The notes under the pieces: generated by a model
Told to the model about the DNA's origin: nothing
Databases searched by the model: none
Seen by the model: the letters and a program-made list of their open reading frames with translations, nothing else
From: Nitrospira sp.
GTDB taxonomy: Bacteria > Nitrospirota > Nitrospiria > Nitrospirales > Nitrospiraceae
Assembly: GCA_005116775.1 (NCBI GenBank)
Contig: SWDN01000003.1
Span: 182,742 to 220,190, forward strand
Reading direction: 5' to 3'
DNA length: 37,449 nucleotides
In this document: piece by piece, positions 8,901 through 15,787 of the stretch
Layout of the letters: the number at the start of each line of letters is the position of its first letter
How positions within the stretch are numbered: position 1 is the first letter of the stretch
Position numbers and translations under genes: made by a program

Positions 8901-10180
8901 GGAGATCCCACTGCGCGGGTGCTCACGATGAGTCGATGCGCGCGGCCGACTGTCAGTAAATGGGTCTGCGCATAGTTCAGGAGTTGCTGAATGAGCTTCG
9001 TGACCTGTTCGTGATCTCCAATGAGAGGAGGAAGAGTTGAAGAGAGCTGCCGAATAATGCCGGCCGCCTCCATAATGCTCGGAGAATAGGATGTGAGTAC
9101 GGCGTCGAGGATGTCGTTGATTGTGCGTCCCGTGGCAGCACGTTCTTTTTCCTGGAGAGCCTGCGCCAGTTGTTCTCCGAGTTTCGTCGCTTCTGCGGCG
9201 TAGCCGGCGAGTGTTTCGGTTTGACGCTCCAGATGTGCGTCGCGAATCGTGGTGAGGAGTTGCTGAGACTGTGTCAACAGTGAGGCCAATGGATCGCAGA
9301 GCTGTTGGGACAATAGCGTGACTCGTTGGGGCATCGCATGAAGCTCATCTGTGCGACGGAGTTGCTGATGCAGTTGAAGGATCGTGGTGTCTTGCTGTTT
9401 GGATTGGGAAAGGTCTCGAATGAGTCCTACTGTGCCGAGAAATCGCCGAACGGTGTCATAGAGGCCTCTGGCGCTGACCTCTGCCACGATCGTCAGCGGC
9501 TGATTGGCCTGCCGGAGCTTCCCTCGTAAGGTCAATTCAATGCGGCTGGCGCTCCGTGCTCCTGAACGGCGTTCGTTGAGGCAAAATCGCGCCGCTGTTT
9601 CCTGGCCGGGTGGAACGAGGGTGGTATAGGGCAGTCCGATCAGTTCATCCGACGAATAACCCAATAGCGTGGCGATGCCGGAGCTGACTGTGACGAAGCA
9701 GCCGTCGGCATCCAGTTCGTAGACGATGTCGCTGAGTAATTCAACGAGCCGATGGTGGCGTTCACGTTCCTGGTTCAGGGAGGCTCTCAGCTGGCAGGTG
9801 TCGATGGTTTGCCTGGCACAGAACAGGAGCTCCGTGAGAAAGGCCGGAGATCGCGTTGAGAGGAAAAAATCCACGTCGGCTTGGAGTGCGTCAATCGCCG
9901 CAGCTGAATCGGTGCGATCGCTGAGAAGAATAATTCCCGCATAAGGCGCGCGTTGTTTGAGTTCGTCGGGGAGGGAGGTACGGTCTTCAGCGAGGCACTG
10001 TTCGTCGATGAGGATCATGGTCCACTCATGCGGCGACGACCATGCACGGGCTTCTTCGGTTGAATAGGCCACGTCGACGCGGCAGCCCGAAAAGAATCCG
10101 CGCAAGCTGAGGGTGATGAGTTTAATGGATTCAGCGTGTTCGCTGATAATCAGGATCGTGACTGGCTCACTCCGCGGCAT
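5987..10180 (-). CDS. receiver-PAS-kinase-like-PilZ-PilZ-LuxD-like-methyltransferase fusion
   Basis: This is a single 1397-residue reading frame without breaks. Domains in order: receiver-like (7-128; aspartate D59 present, usual acidic pair and lysine missing); PAS (about 138-256); a histidine-kinase-like region (265-500) lacking a phospho-accepting H box and the G1/G2 ATP motifs; Ser/Thr-rich linker; PilZ 1 (548-665) with RxxxR at 549-553 and NLSLGG at 575-580; PilZ 2 (690-820) with RxxxR at 692-696 and NLSRGG at 723-728; an alpha/beta-hydrolase resembling bioluminescence acyl-transferase LuxD (838-1105; RYD...HVGLSDGE at 897-910); and a class I SAM-methyltransferase (1160-1390) with motif I VDVGVGHGD at 1181-1189. 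Both PilZ domains keep their c-di-GMP motifs. The LuxD nucleophile position appears to be Asp945. It heads the block containing the kinase and regulator genes. No function is assigned; the architecture suggests a c-di-GMP-controlled acyl or methyl chemistry. Confidence 0.88.
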   Translation of the reverse strand: MPRSEPVTILIISEHAESIKLITLSLRGFFSGCRVDVAYSTEEARAWSSPHEWTMILIDEQCLAEDRTSLPDELKQRAPYAGIILLSDRTDSAAAIDALQADVDFFLSTRSPAFLTELLFCARQTIDTCQLRASLNQERERHHRLVELLSDIVYELDADGCFVTVSSGIATLLGYSSDELIGLPYTTLVPPGQETAARFCLNERRSGARSASRIELTLRGKLRQANQPLTIVAEVSARGLYDTVRRFLGTVGLIRDLSQSKQQDTTILQLHQQLRRTDELHAMPQRVTLLSQQLCDPLASLLTQSQQLLTTIRDAHLERQTETLAGYAAEATKLGEQLAQALQEKERAATGRTINDILDAVLTSYSPSIMEAAGIIRQLSSTLPPLIGDHEQVTKLIQQLLNYAQTHLLTVGRAHRLIVSTRAVGSPSVSADDPVLFLLDPPTEVEIELLESDKERLSEPPATAFQSTDLIKSYQIVRQLGGALDVSAPMQGPLRITLRLPVSSRSLTEIRSQPLAPSDTSLTPTPASKIDTTTSISSTMSGRPQSERRHSHRVLTTLPATITVGSTTWDGAITNLSLGGACITLPNNFPTLVPQDTYVVMKTAVGILELQGTAQDRPISFPVGTWKPASHLVVIFVQPKQEEAAVLASFVQAAQEQDLSFSIEILLAAEPHIEPATITPPLVREQKEYDPRESVRVDLQLPVRLDITDPAGNRHRFDARIVNLSRGGACLHLDARLELLSGIAMLHFTTTQTQKHPGTHEPGAPDSVLAAQIVWSAPNPTAARKFRDQDLDPEIQIGLSFHGLTPYAEREVSRIIQQYLTSTDESEGSLQQTSIVSIPRECRNPRGQTIVITDDHLRQSLAPNTPVVIIAPGYGQTALDASVLSYYLAQHRLRILRYDHSNHVGLSDGEVEQTTLRSMQADLTKVVEFVHDTWPTAPLIVMASDLTARVAIKMAVHSRPLDLLLLINPVVDIQALLTTIHGHDLVADHRFGLRFGIANLLGLIVNVDRFLGDLVAGQLTDLTSTLVDLRLLHAPTAILTIPNSPLGPWPPADLPQAFLTALGTHTSLATVPAPLIGQELPLDETHPQAFRQILGQIASTVLLPTIPAQFHAQTRHLLARQQRNEMERTRLRHNLSQFTREAMRFAHLQQVPQLGNLHEYWKLLDDLYRLLSPLEPDSVLVDVGVGHGDLLRATMVNLAYRTRQHGWSPERPVHAVGLESSYDALTHARQSLRALHREIDNDFAGALASYPPMTTEWVQADWTQRLPFKDHSIHRIVCNLALPFVPSPLVTIRDLYRILHPQGRLILTVFHPDTDLSVLYRKHLRKASQDEFSPHAHIVLHYLGRLRESIRHGLLHTFSQPMLTSLFQQAGILTPRILPALDGHAFIAVIEKSKSAG

Positions 10181-10519
10181 CTAGATGTCCCCGTGGTTCC
10201 TGGGAATCCGAGCAAGCTCAGCGTCAGAGCAACAGGACGACATTCATTCAACATGTAACCCGAGATACACCGATCCGCACTCGGCTACTGCATATGAATC
10301 GAGAAGCTCGGCTGAGAATATAGATGTGAATAACACAGGCGGAGGTGAGAAACCCAGACTGCTGGCTGAGAAACACGCTCCTTCTTTGGTAGGGGTAGCA
10401 ATCTCGATCGTCGGCGACGAACAAAATTGAACGGGACTAAAGACGTATAGGTCTAGTTTGCGAAGGTGCTGTGGTACCCACGTAGACTGTGCGGGTGGGT
10501 ACCGTAGCGTGGATGGTTT
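10181..10519. other. intergenic region upstream of the fusion gene
   Basis: These 339 bases separate two minus-strand transcription units. They must contain the promoter of the 1397-residue fusion gene, but I recognise no clear sigma-70 or sigma-54 site. A GGGGA stands nine bases before the fusion ATG as a possible ribosome site. The part next to 10520 holds a hairpin, listed separately. The short open frames here show no protein-like composition. Confidence 0.5.
10473..10503 (-). terminator. hairpin after the PHM-like gene
   Basis: GGTACCCAC (10473-10481) and GTGGGTACC (10495-10503) form a perfect 9-bp inverted repeat with a 13-base loop, 16 bases beyond the stop of the minus-strand gene. 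No T run follows, so it may stabilise the mRNA 3' end or act as a weak terminator. Confidence 0.5.
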
Positions 10520-11524
10520 CTACTTGAGCGCAACCGGTGAAGGAGATGTTGCTGGACAGGCGCCAGGAGTCATGTACAGCAAGTAGTTTCCCATCCCATG
10601 TTGGGCTTCCTTTTTCTGTAAGGGATGGTGGTGGACCATGACCATTTCATAGTCATCCGCTTTCGTTACAGGAAATCCTTGACCGTCTTGATAGACCTGG
10701 TGTGGTTGAAACTGAAGAAAGGTGCCGTCCTGATCGACATCCGGAACCGTCCGTAGCAAAGTCTGGTTCTTGGTTTTATTGTCCAGCGCGACCATTAACA
10801 GTTCGTCATGCCCATGGGGGTAGGCGAATTTGACACAGCCATCCATTGAGAACTTGAGCGGCTCCCGGTGGACCTGGACGCCTGAGTTGATCTCGATCCC
10901 TTCATCCGTTTGGTTTGAGCCTCGCTGGGCGAACTTGCTGAAGCACACAATGTTGACGCCGACCTGGTACACGTCCATTTCTTTGACGGGCGTACCCTCC
11001 GGCGCCATGTACATGGTGAAGGTGGCCATGACATCTTTGGTGACCGGCGCCTTATGGTAAAACGCGACGATCGACATGAGGTGGTCGCTCTTGGCGAGCT
11101 TCACTCCATAGCCTGCCGGGAAACGTGTCTCGGTCATTTCCAGACCGGCTCCTGCAAAGAACAGCGGCTCTCCATCACATGAGACGCTGGGCTTGCTGTT
11201 GTTGAGCATGAGAATGTGATGGAGATAGTTTTTAGGGAGGGGTTTTCCTTCCTTGGTGAAAACCGCAGTCTTGTATCCCACCATGTACATATCTTTGGGA
11301 AGTTGAAAACTATGTTTGGGCATTGAGGCGGCCAGGTCTCCCTCGTGAGCAGCAGGGAGGTCGATGGGGCCGAATGTCAGGGTCACGATATTGTCTTGAA
11401 ATGTGACCGAGGTGGCCGTTTGATTCTTGAGCGAGGGGACTGCATGGTGATCGTGACCGCCGTCTGCCAAGGCAGGTGTGACCAGACCGATGCTGGCGAG
11501 CAGAACGAGGAATAGCTGGCGCAT
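10520..11524 (-). CDS. exported protein with PHM/DBH-like copper monooxygenase pattern
   Basis: The ATG at 11524 follows a strong GGGAGG site and gives 334 residues with a signal peptide (cleavage likely after ALA at 18-20) and then a His-rich DGGHDHH mature end. The rest is beta-rich. It carries, in order and spacing, residues matching the two copper sites of peptidylglycine and dopamine beta-monooxygenases: a His-His pair (H102-H103 in YLHHILML), a later single His (H157), an H-x-H (H237, H239 in YPHGHDEL) and a C-terminal Met (M311 in HGMGNYLLYM, resembling the EMCxxY segment of those enzymes). A periplasmic or secreted type II copper enzyme is therefore suggested; the substrate is unknown. 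This rests on motif reading from memory. It follows the SnoaL-like gene by 77 bp, so they are probably one operon. It could instead be a non-catalytic copper-binding protein. Confidence 0.6.
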   Translation of the reverse strand: MRQLFLVLLASIGLVTPALADGGHDHHAVPSLKNQTATSVTFQDNIVTLTFGPIDLPAAHEGDLAASMPKHSFQLPKDMYMVGYKTAVFTKEGKPLPKNYLHHILMLNNSKPSVSCDGEPLFFAGAGLEMTETRFPAGYGVKLAKSDHLMSIVAFYHKAPVTKDVMATFTMYMAPEGTPVKEMDVYQVGVNIVCFSKFAQRGSNQTDEGIEINSGVQVHREPLKFSMDGCVKFAYPHGHDELLMVALDNKTKNQTLLRTVPDVDQDGTFLQFQPHQVYQDGQGFPVTKADDYEMVMVHHHPLQKKEAQHGMGNYLLYMTPGACPATSPSPVALK

Positions 11525-11601
11525 AGAACCTCCCAAAGATAAATATCGGTCACGCGAGTCATTGGATCGCTGATCGTATAGGTCTGTGTGATATGCAGCT
11601 G

Positions 11602-12483
11602 TCATCGTGTAGATGGCGGGGGGGGCAACCGTTTCCAGAGATAGGTTCCGCCATGCTCTCGAGGAGGAATATTCTTTTGGCTGCCGACGCGTGAGTACCA
11701 CCACACGCCTTTAGCCTGAGCGCCATCCTCGGAGAGGAGGAGTTCGAATCCTCCTTCGCGATCATTACCTGGCTGTTGCCAGGTGCCTTGCCAGAGGCGG
11801 TCGGCGAACTTCGTCGTCACGAACCGTCCGCCGTGCTGGGTATAGGGGCCGTTGCCGGCTTTGTCGAGGGTCGCCTTGTAGCTCTTGTCGTCTTCAACTT
11901 CGAGAATGTCCCATTCCCCGCTCAGGTCTGTGGTAGTCGGCAACTGTGCATTGCCAACCAAGTGTTGCGGAGAGACAGTTGTGGGGCGTTGAGCCACAGG
12001 GGCTCCGAGCTGCATGTTCCTGAGTGACTCATGCCAAGACAGCAGAACCCATCGCCCTTCGCGTTGTTCCAGCACACCGCTTTCCCTTAGCGGTAGCACC
12101 ATTTTTCGTTGATTCGGTCCTTCTCCCACATAACGGATGTAGTCCAGCTCCATCGTAAACCAGGCCACCGGTCCTTTCGTCCAGACCTTGAGCTCGGTAA
12201 TAGGTATCTCAAGTTTGGCCACGGAGGAAAACTCCTCCTGCATGTCATGCTCGAACTCAGGCCACCCCACATACTTTCGTCCCCCGATGGTGTAGCTAGT
12301 GATATCGGCGTCATGCGCCATGAAACGAGAAATGGTCGGCATGTCTAACTCGGCGTTGGCACGAACCAGAGTGCGGATCACGGCCTCAGGACCGGCCGAT
12401 TCATGAGCGAAACCAACGGCCGCATGGTTGGTCATCGAGAGCAATACGGCAGCGAACAGGGCACCGCGAACAATGCCAAGCAT
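11602..12483 (-). CDS. exported SnoaL/NTF2-like protein
   Basis: This 293-residue protein has an N-terminal signal peptide (about residues 1-26) and then an NTF2/SnoaL-type alpha-beta cone (about 30-155), recognisable from the helix-rich start (GPEAVIRTLVRANAELDMPTI) followed by strands with WFTMELDYIRYVG and the W-x-LLSWHES ending. A second beta-rich part (about 185-290, starting DLSGEWDILEVEDDKS) looks like a lipocalin-like sandwich of unknown family. SnoaL-type folds bind small hydrophobic molecules or add to enzymes, so no activity can be given. ATG at 12483 has GAGG at good distance. A TTGACA box upstream marks it as first gene of the unit with the PHM-like gene. Confidence 0.75.
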   Translation of the reverse strand: MLGIVRGALFAAVLLSMTNHAAVGFAHESAGPEAVIRTLVRANAELDMPTISRFMAHDADITSYTIGGRKYVGWPEFEHDMQEEFSSVAKLEIPITELKVWTKGPVAWFTMELDYIRYVGEGPNQRKMVLPLRESGVLEQREGRWVLLSWHESLRNMQLGAPVAQRPTTVSPQHLVGNAQLPTTTDLSGEWDILEVEDDKSYKATLDKAGNGPYTQHGGRFVTTKFADRLWQGTWQQPGNDREGGFELLLSEDGAQAKGVWWYSRVGSQKNIPPREHGGTYLWKRLPPPPSTR

Positions 12484-12545
12484 GAGAACCTCGTTAGCCT
12501 CGTAGCCTCCTCTGCGGTAGGAGAGGAGGAAGTGGTTAGAAATGC

Positions 12546-12574
12546 AGGCTACACAGCCAGGCTTGTCTTGTCAA
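12546..12574 (-). promoter_or_regulatory. sigma-70-type promoter for the SnoaL-like/PHM-like unit
   Basis: On the minus strand, TTGACA (12574-12569) is followed after exactly 17 bases by TAGCCT (12551-12546). The -35 box is perfect and the -10 box matches at three of six positions, including the first two and the last. The leader downstream contains an 8-bp inverted repeat (CCTCCTCT/AGAGGAGG, about 12507-12530) that could fold in the mRNA. Confidence 0.5.
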
Positions 12575-12594
12575 CGACAAAGCAAGGGATCAGT

Positions 12595-13356
12595 TTAACG
12601 ATGATAGGCGACGACGATCACGGTCACGTTGTCTTCTCCCCCTCTGCTTAGAGCCTGCGCGATCAGATCATTACAAGCCCGGTCAGGATCGCCGTATGCA
12701 CGCGAAAGGGTCGAGGCGATGGCGGTGTCCTCTAACATTTTTGTCAGCCCGTCGCTGCACAATAGAATGAGGTCATGAGGGGTCACCGGGACTGAGGTGA
12801 GTTCGGGTTGCATATCGATGCCCATTCCCAGGCCTTTGATCAAGACGTGACGCTCAGGATGTGTGAGCGCCGTAGCCGCATCGATCAGGCCTCGCTGCAC
12901 CCATTTCTCGACGAGGGTATGGTCGCGCGTCAATTGTGTGAGTTGCCCTTCCCGATAGAGATAGGCGCGGCTATCTCCCAAGTGGGCAATATGAGCGGCC
13001 GGTGTCGATGTCGTCGTGATGGCCAAGGCGACGAAGGTTGTGCCCATCCCTTTCAAGTAGGGTTTTTCCTGCATGAGGTCATGGAGTTTCCGGTTGGCGC
13101 TTGTCACGAGGTCTGTCATGAAATCAGCGGCGGCGCTTGGGTGTTCGCGGAGCCAGGATGCTCGTTCTTGTGCCGTCTGCTCAGCCACGGCTACAGCGGT
13201 TTGGGCTGCGATATCTCCTGCCGGGTGCCCGCTCATCCCGTCTGCCACGATCCAGACGCCGCAGTCATTCAGGAGGGCCAGCGCATCCTGGTTCGACTTG
13301 CGAACATACCCGATCTCGGTGCGACCGACTCCGGTCCATTGCAGGGATTGTGTCAC
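12595..13356 (-). CDS. PP2C-family serine/threonine phosphatase
   Basis: This 253-residue protein is a stand-alone PPM/PP2C protein phosphatase that removes phosphate from Ser/Thr residues in the cytoplasm. Metal-binding motifs are all visible: NQDALAL near residue 18, VADGMSGHPAG near 37-47, GTTFVALAI, AHLGDSRAYLYREG, LLCSDGLTKMLED and the C-terminal EDNVTVIVV. It starts at GTG 13356, and that codon overlaps the stop of the upstream exonuclease gene (GTGA), so translation is probably coupled. No Ser/Thr kinase gene is in the window, so its partner is unknown. Confidence 0.95.
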   Translation of the reverse strand: MTQSLQWTGVGRTEIGYVRKSNQDALALLNDCGVWIVADGMSGHPAGDIAAQTAVAVAEQTAQERASWLREHPSAAADFMTDLVTSANRKLHDLMQEKPYLKGMGTTFVALAITTTSTPAAHIAHLGDSRAYLYREGQLTQLTRDHTLVEKWVQRGLIDAATALTHPERHVLIKGLGMGIDMQPELTSVPVTPHDLILLCSDGLTKMLEDTAIASTLSRAYGDPDRACNDLIAQALSRGGEDNVTVIVVAYHR

Positions 13357-14159
13357 AGCGCAACCTCAGATGGTTCTCGGCGGCGGGCTGGTGGAAATCC
13401 CACAGACGATGGGCCGAACCGGGCAACCATCTGATCGTAAATCAACGATGCGAGCGGTTCGAGATTTCTGGTATCAGCTTCGTTGTATTTCAGCAACAGA
13501 GTGCGTGCTGCCTCATCTCCCGCGCGCCACTGGCGCCAGAGGCGAACGGCTTCCCAGCCGTCGAGCCCCATCACGTCGGTCTCTCGTGCAATCTGGACTT
13601 GCCGTTCGATGGACTTCAGCCCGCCCTGCATGCCGAGTCTGCGCGCCGCAAAGCAGAGATCGAAGTGAGGTTTCTTGAAATTGAGCCGAGGGAACTTCGC
13701 CTGCAAGTAGGGAATATCGAACCCGCTTCCGAAGAATGTAATGAGGATATCGGTCTGTTCCAATTCTGCGTGCAACCGGTCTTCCGTCAGGGTTTCTCCT
13801 CGGACCAGGCTCATCATATGACCGTTTCGATAGAGTCCGACGACCGTCACATGTCCTTCTTGGGCAGACATGCCTGTCGTCTCGATATCCAGATAGAGCG
13901 CGCGAGGGCGAAACGATTCGAAGAGACGCCAGTGCTCTCGGCTTTTCAGACAGGTGCTGAAGAAGCGCGCGTCGCCTTTTTCCAGGTGCGATTGGGCAAC
14001 GGCGAGTTCCTGGTCATACCATTCTTTTCTGGCTGAGGAGATGCCTGGTAGGGTCGGAGATCGGAGGAATGAGGCCCAATCGAGAATGCCTTCCTGCCAT
14101 AGGCGGCGTTCAGAACTTTGGCCGATGCCTTTGAGCAGGACGAAGGATGACGCGAGCAT
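13353..14159 (-). CDS. YprB-like RNase H-fold 3'-5' exonuclease
   Basis: This 268-residue protein starts with a helix-hairpin-helix-like segment (LLKGIGQSSERRLWQEGI, about 8-25) and then a DEDD-type exonuclease domain of the RNase_H_2/YprB group. Likely metal ligands are D91 and E93 (LYLDIETTG), D148 (GSGFDIPYL) and D229 (YNEADTRNL). Such proteins are predicted nucleases; the substrate here is not known. The ATG at 14159 is favoured over a GTG ten codons upstream because it begins right at the conserved fold, though neither has a strong ribosome site. Its stop overlaps the PP2C start by 4 bp. Confidence 0.85.
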   Translation of the reverse strand: MLASSFVLLKGIGQSSERRLWQEGILDWASFLRSPTLPGISSARKEWYDQELAVAQSHLEKGDARFFSTCLKSREHWRLFESFRPRALYLDIETTGMSAQEGHVTVVGLYRNGHMMSLVRGETLTEDRLHAELEQTDILITFFGSGFDIPYLQAKFPRLNFKKPHFDLCFAARRLGMQGGLKSIERQVQIARETDVMGLDGWEAVRLWRQWRAGDEAARTLLLKYNEADTRNLEPLASLIYDQMVARFGPSSVGFPPARRREPSEVAL

Positions 14160-14262
14160 ATGATTGCGGGATTGTAGCCTTGATTTCACTGAATAAACAA
14201 GCTAAAGTCCGCGTCCTGAGCGGGGTTTCATCTGATCGCCACCTGAAGGCCGAACGGAAGCA

Positions 14263-14646
14263 ATGGCTGACCTCCCCAACAAAATTCGCATCACGGTCGG
14301 ATCGGTGCAGCTCGACGCGGAGCTCAAGTCGACGAAAACAGCGCAGGAAGTGTATGCCGCATTACCAGTCGAGAGTCCAGTCAACCTATGGGGTGAAGAG
14401 TTTTATTTTAAGTTGGCCGGGGTGAAGGACTATCGAGAGACGGCGACCAACCAGGTCAAAGTCGGCGATGTCGCATTCTGGGGAGCGGGTCAGGTGGTCG
14501 CCATTTTCTTCGGGCGCACACCGATGAGCATGGGGCAGGACCCTGTCCCGGCTGACCGAGTCAATGTCATCGGCCGCATTATCGGAGATGCGTCGATGTT
14601 GCGGCGTGCGATGGATGCGCCAACGATTCGCATCGATCGGATCTAA
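14263..14646 (+). CDS. cyclophilin-like fold protein (TM1367 type)
   Basis: This 127-residue protein matches the small 'cyclophilin-like' family (TM1367/DUF369 type), with the characteristic features KIRITVGSVQLDAEL at the start, LPVESPVNLWGEEFYF in the middle, and VGDVAFWGAGQVVAIFFGRTP followed by RVNVIGRI. Members share the beta-barrel of cyclophilins but not the proline-isomerase active site. The role is unknown. It is the first plus-strand gene of a run and lies 2 bp before a DUF507 gene, so they are co-transcribed. Confidence 0.85.
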   Translation: MADLPNKIRITVGSVQLDAELKSTKTAQEVYAALPVESPVNLWGEEFYFKLAGVKDYRETATNQVKVGDVAFWGAGQVVAIFFGRTPMSMGQDPVPADRVNVIGRIIGDASMLRRAMDAPTIRIDRI

Positions 14647-14648
14647 CC

Positions 14649-14930
14649 ATGCGGCTGTCGAGAGAACGTGTTCACCACATCGCAGAGTCGCTTGCCACCA
14701 AGCTACAACAAGAAGGGCACGTGGCGATCGTCGGGGACCGGAAAGCCTTTGTGGGGCAGATGGATCATGCCATTACCGACGAACTCTCGGTCGAAGACCG
14801 CCTGAACGTTGAAGTGAGGCAGATGTTGAAAGCCTACGAGCAAGATATCGAGCGCGGTCAGGTGGATTTTCAACGGATGTTCACGATGGTGAAGACCAAG
14901 TTGGCACGGGAGCGGGGTATTATCTTGTGA
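14649..14930 (+). CDS. DUF507 family protein (first of two)
   Basis: This 93-residue, highly charged helical protein has the DUF507 pattern: MRLSRERVHHIAESL at the start, a central LSVEDRLNVEVRQMLKAYEQDI, and a C-terminal MVKTKLARERGIIL. DUF507 is common in deep-branching and delta-proteobacterial genomes and has no known function. It is placed 2 bp after the cyclophilin-like gene. A second, diverged DUF507 gene follows after a palindromic repeat, indicating an old tandem duplication. Confidence 0.9.
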   Translation: MRLSRERVHHIAESLATKLQQEGHVAIVGDRKAFVGQMDHAITDELSVEDRLNVEVRQMLKAYEQDIERGQVDFQRMFTMVKTKLARERGIIL

Positions 14931-15011
14931 TGGGTGATCTGTGATGCGTGATGCGACGATGAAGGAGAAGCGCTTGTTGGGCTCATCACTGATGACTCAT
15001 CACCCATCACA
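14926..15011. repeat. 7-bp-period palindromic repeat between DUF507 genes
   Basis: TGTGATGGGTGAT (14926-14938) and ATCACCCATCACA (14999-15011) are perfect 13-bp inverted arms. The left side reads as heptamers (TGATGGG, TGATCTG, TGATGCG, TGATGCG), and the right side, on the other strand, as TGATGGG, TGATGAG, TCATCAG, TGATGAG. The left arm overlaps the last codons and stop of the first DUF507 gene. A related copy is at 24983-25071. Confidence 0.8.
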
Positions 15012-15020
15012 GGCTGCCTT

Positions 15021-15296
15021 ATGTTGAGCGAAGATAAAATCAGCCATCTGTCTCATGTTATTCTTCAGGCGGTCAAGAACAGTCCGTTCGTGAAGGTGCA
15101 GGCCGACGAAGGGCGGGTGTTGAAAGAGATCAAGCGGGTGCTTGCATCCGAGTTGGCGCAAGAGGAAGACATCAATCAAAAGGTCAAGGAGAAGTTGGCG
15201 TCTTATTCCAGAGGGATTGTCGAGGGCAGCGCGGAGTGGGACGTGTTGTATCGGAAAGCGTTCGAAGAAGAGATGAGAAAACATGCAAAGGCGTGA
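15021..15296 (+). CDS. DUF507 family protein (second of two)
   Basis: This 91-residue protein is related to the preceding DUF507 product: same start pattern (LSEDKISHLSHVILQAV), central acidic LAQEEDINQKVKEKLASYSRGI and the short C-terminal helix. It keeps an acidic-basic helical character, and the two are clearly diverged. The function is unknown. The next gene, a lipoprotein, starts only 7 bp after its stop, so it belongs to the same unit. Confidence 0.88.
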   Translation: MLSEDKISHLSHVILQAVKNSPFVKVQADEGRVLKEIKRVLASELAQEEDINQKVKEKLASYSRGIVEGSAEWDVLYRKAFEEEMRKHAKA

Positions 15297-15303
15297 TGAG
15301 GCA

Positions 15304-15768
15304 ATGGAACGTGGCGGCATCGTGAAATGTCTGGCTCTGCTCGGAGCGATCGTCGTATTCCTTGGGGCAACTGCCTGCGCATTCACGAAGAAGGAGCAGC
15401 CGTGGGTTCCGTTGGCGCTTGAGCCTGGGGTGAAGCCGCAAGTCATGACGCTGACCGAACAGGGGACGCAGGCCTATCATGGGAAGCAGTTCAACGAGGC
15501 GAAAAGTTATTTTTCCAAGGCGATGGCCGAAGTTCCTCAATCCGGTCCCGCGCATTATAACTACGCGCTGGCCTTATATGCCTTAGGGGACGAGGAGCAA
15601 GCGCGCCAACAGTTCATGGAAGCGGCGAATTTGGCTCCAGGAGACAAAGTGATCTGGGATTCGCCCGCGCTTCGCCCCTACGGCGATCCACAGTCTCCGA
15701 AAAAGAAACAGCTCGGTCCACCGGGGGCCACCTCCAACAGGTCTGGTTTGGGTGGCGGGTCGCGATAA
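15304..15768 (+). CDS. TPR-containing lipoprotein
   Basis: The ATG at 15304 follows TGAGG and gives 154 residues. An earlier in-frame ATG inside the upstream gene lacks a site. Residues 1-25 form a lipoprotein signal: a short charged start, hydrophobic CLALLGAIVVFLGATA and Cys25 as lipidation site. The mature part has two tetratricopeptide-type helical pairs (about 60-125: QAYHGKQFNEAKSYFSKAM, then ALALYALGDEEQARQQFMEA), followed by a Pro/Gly-rich tail. It is likely an outer-membrane-anchored adaptor; the partner is unknown. Confidence 0.85.
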   Translation: MERGGIVKCLALLGAIVVFLGATACAFTKKEQPWVPLALEPGVKPQVMTLTEQGTQAYHGKQFNEAKSYFSKAMAEVPQSGPAHYNYALALYALGDEEQARQQFMEAANLAPGDKVIWDSPALRPYGDPQSPKKKQLGPPGATSNRSGLGGGSR

Positions 15769-15787
15769 ACAGAAAAGGAATACGCTC

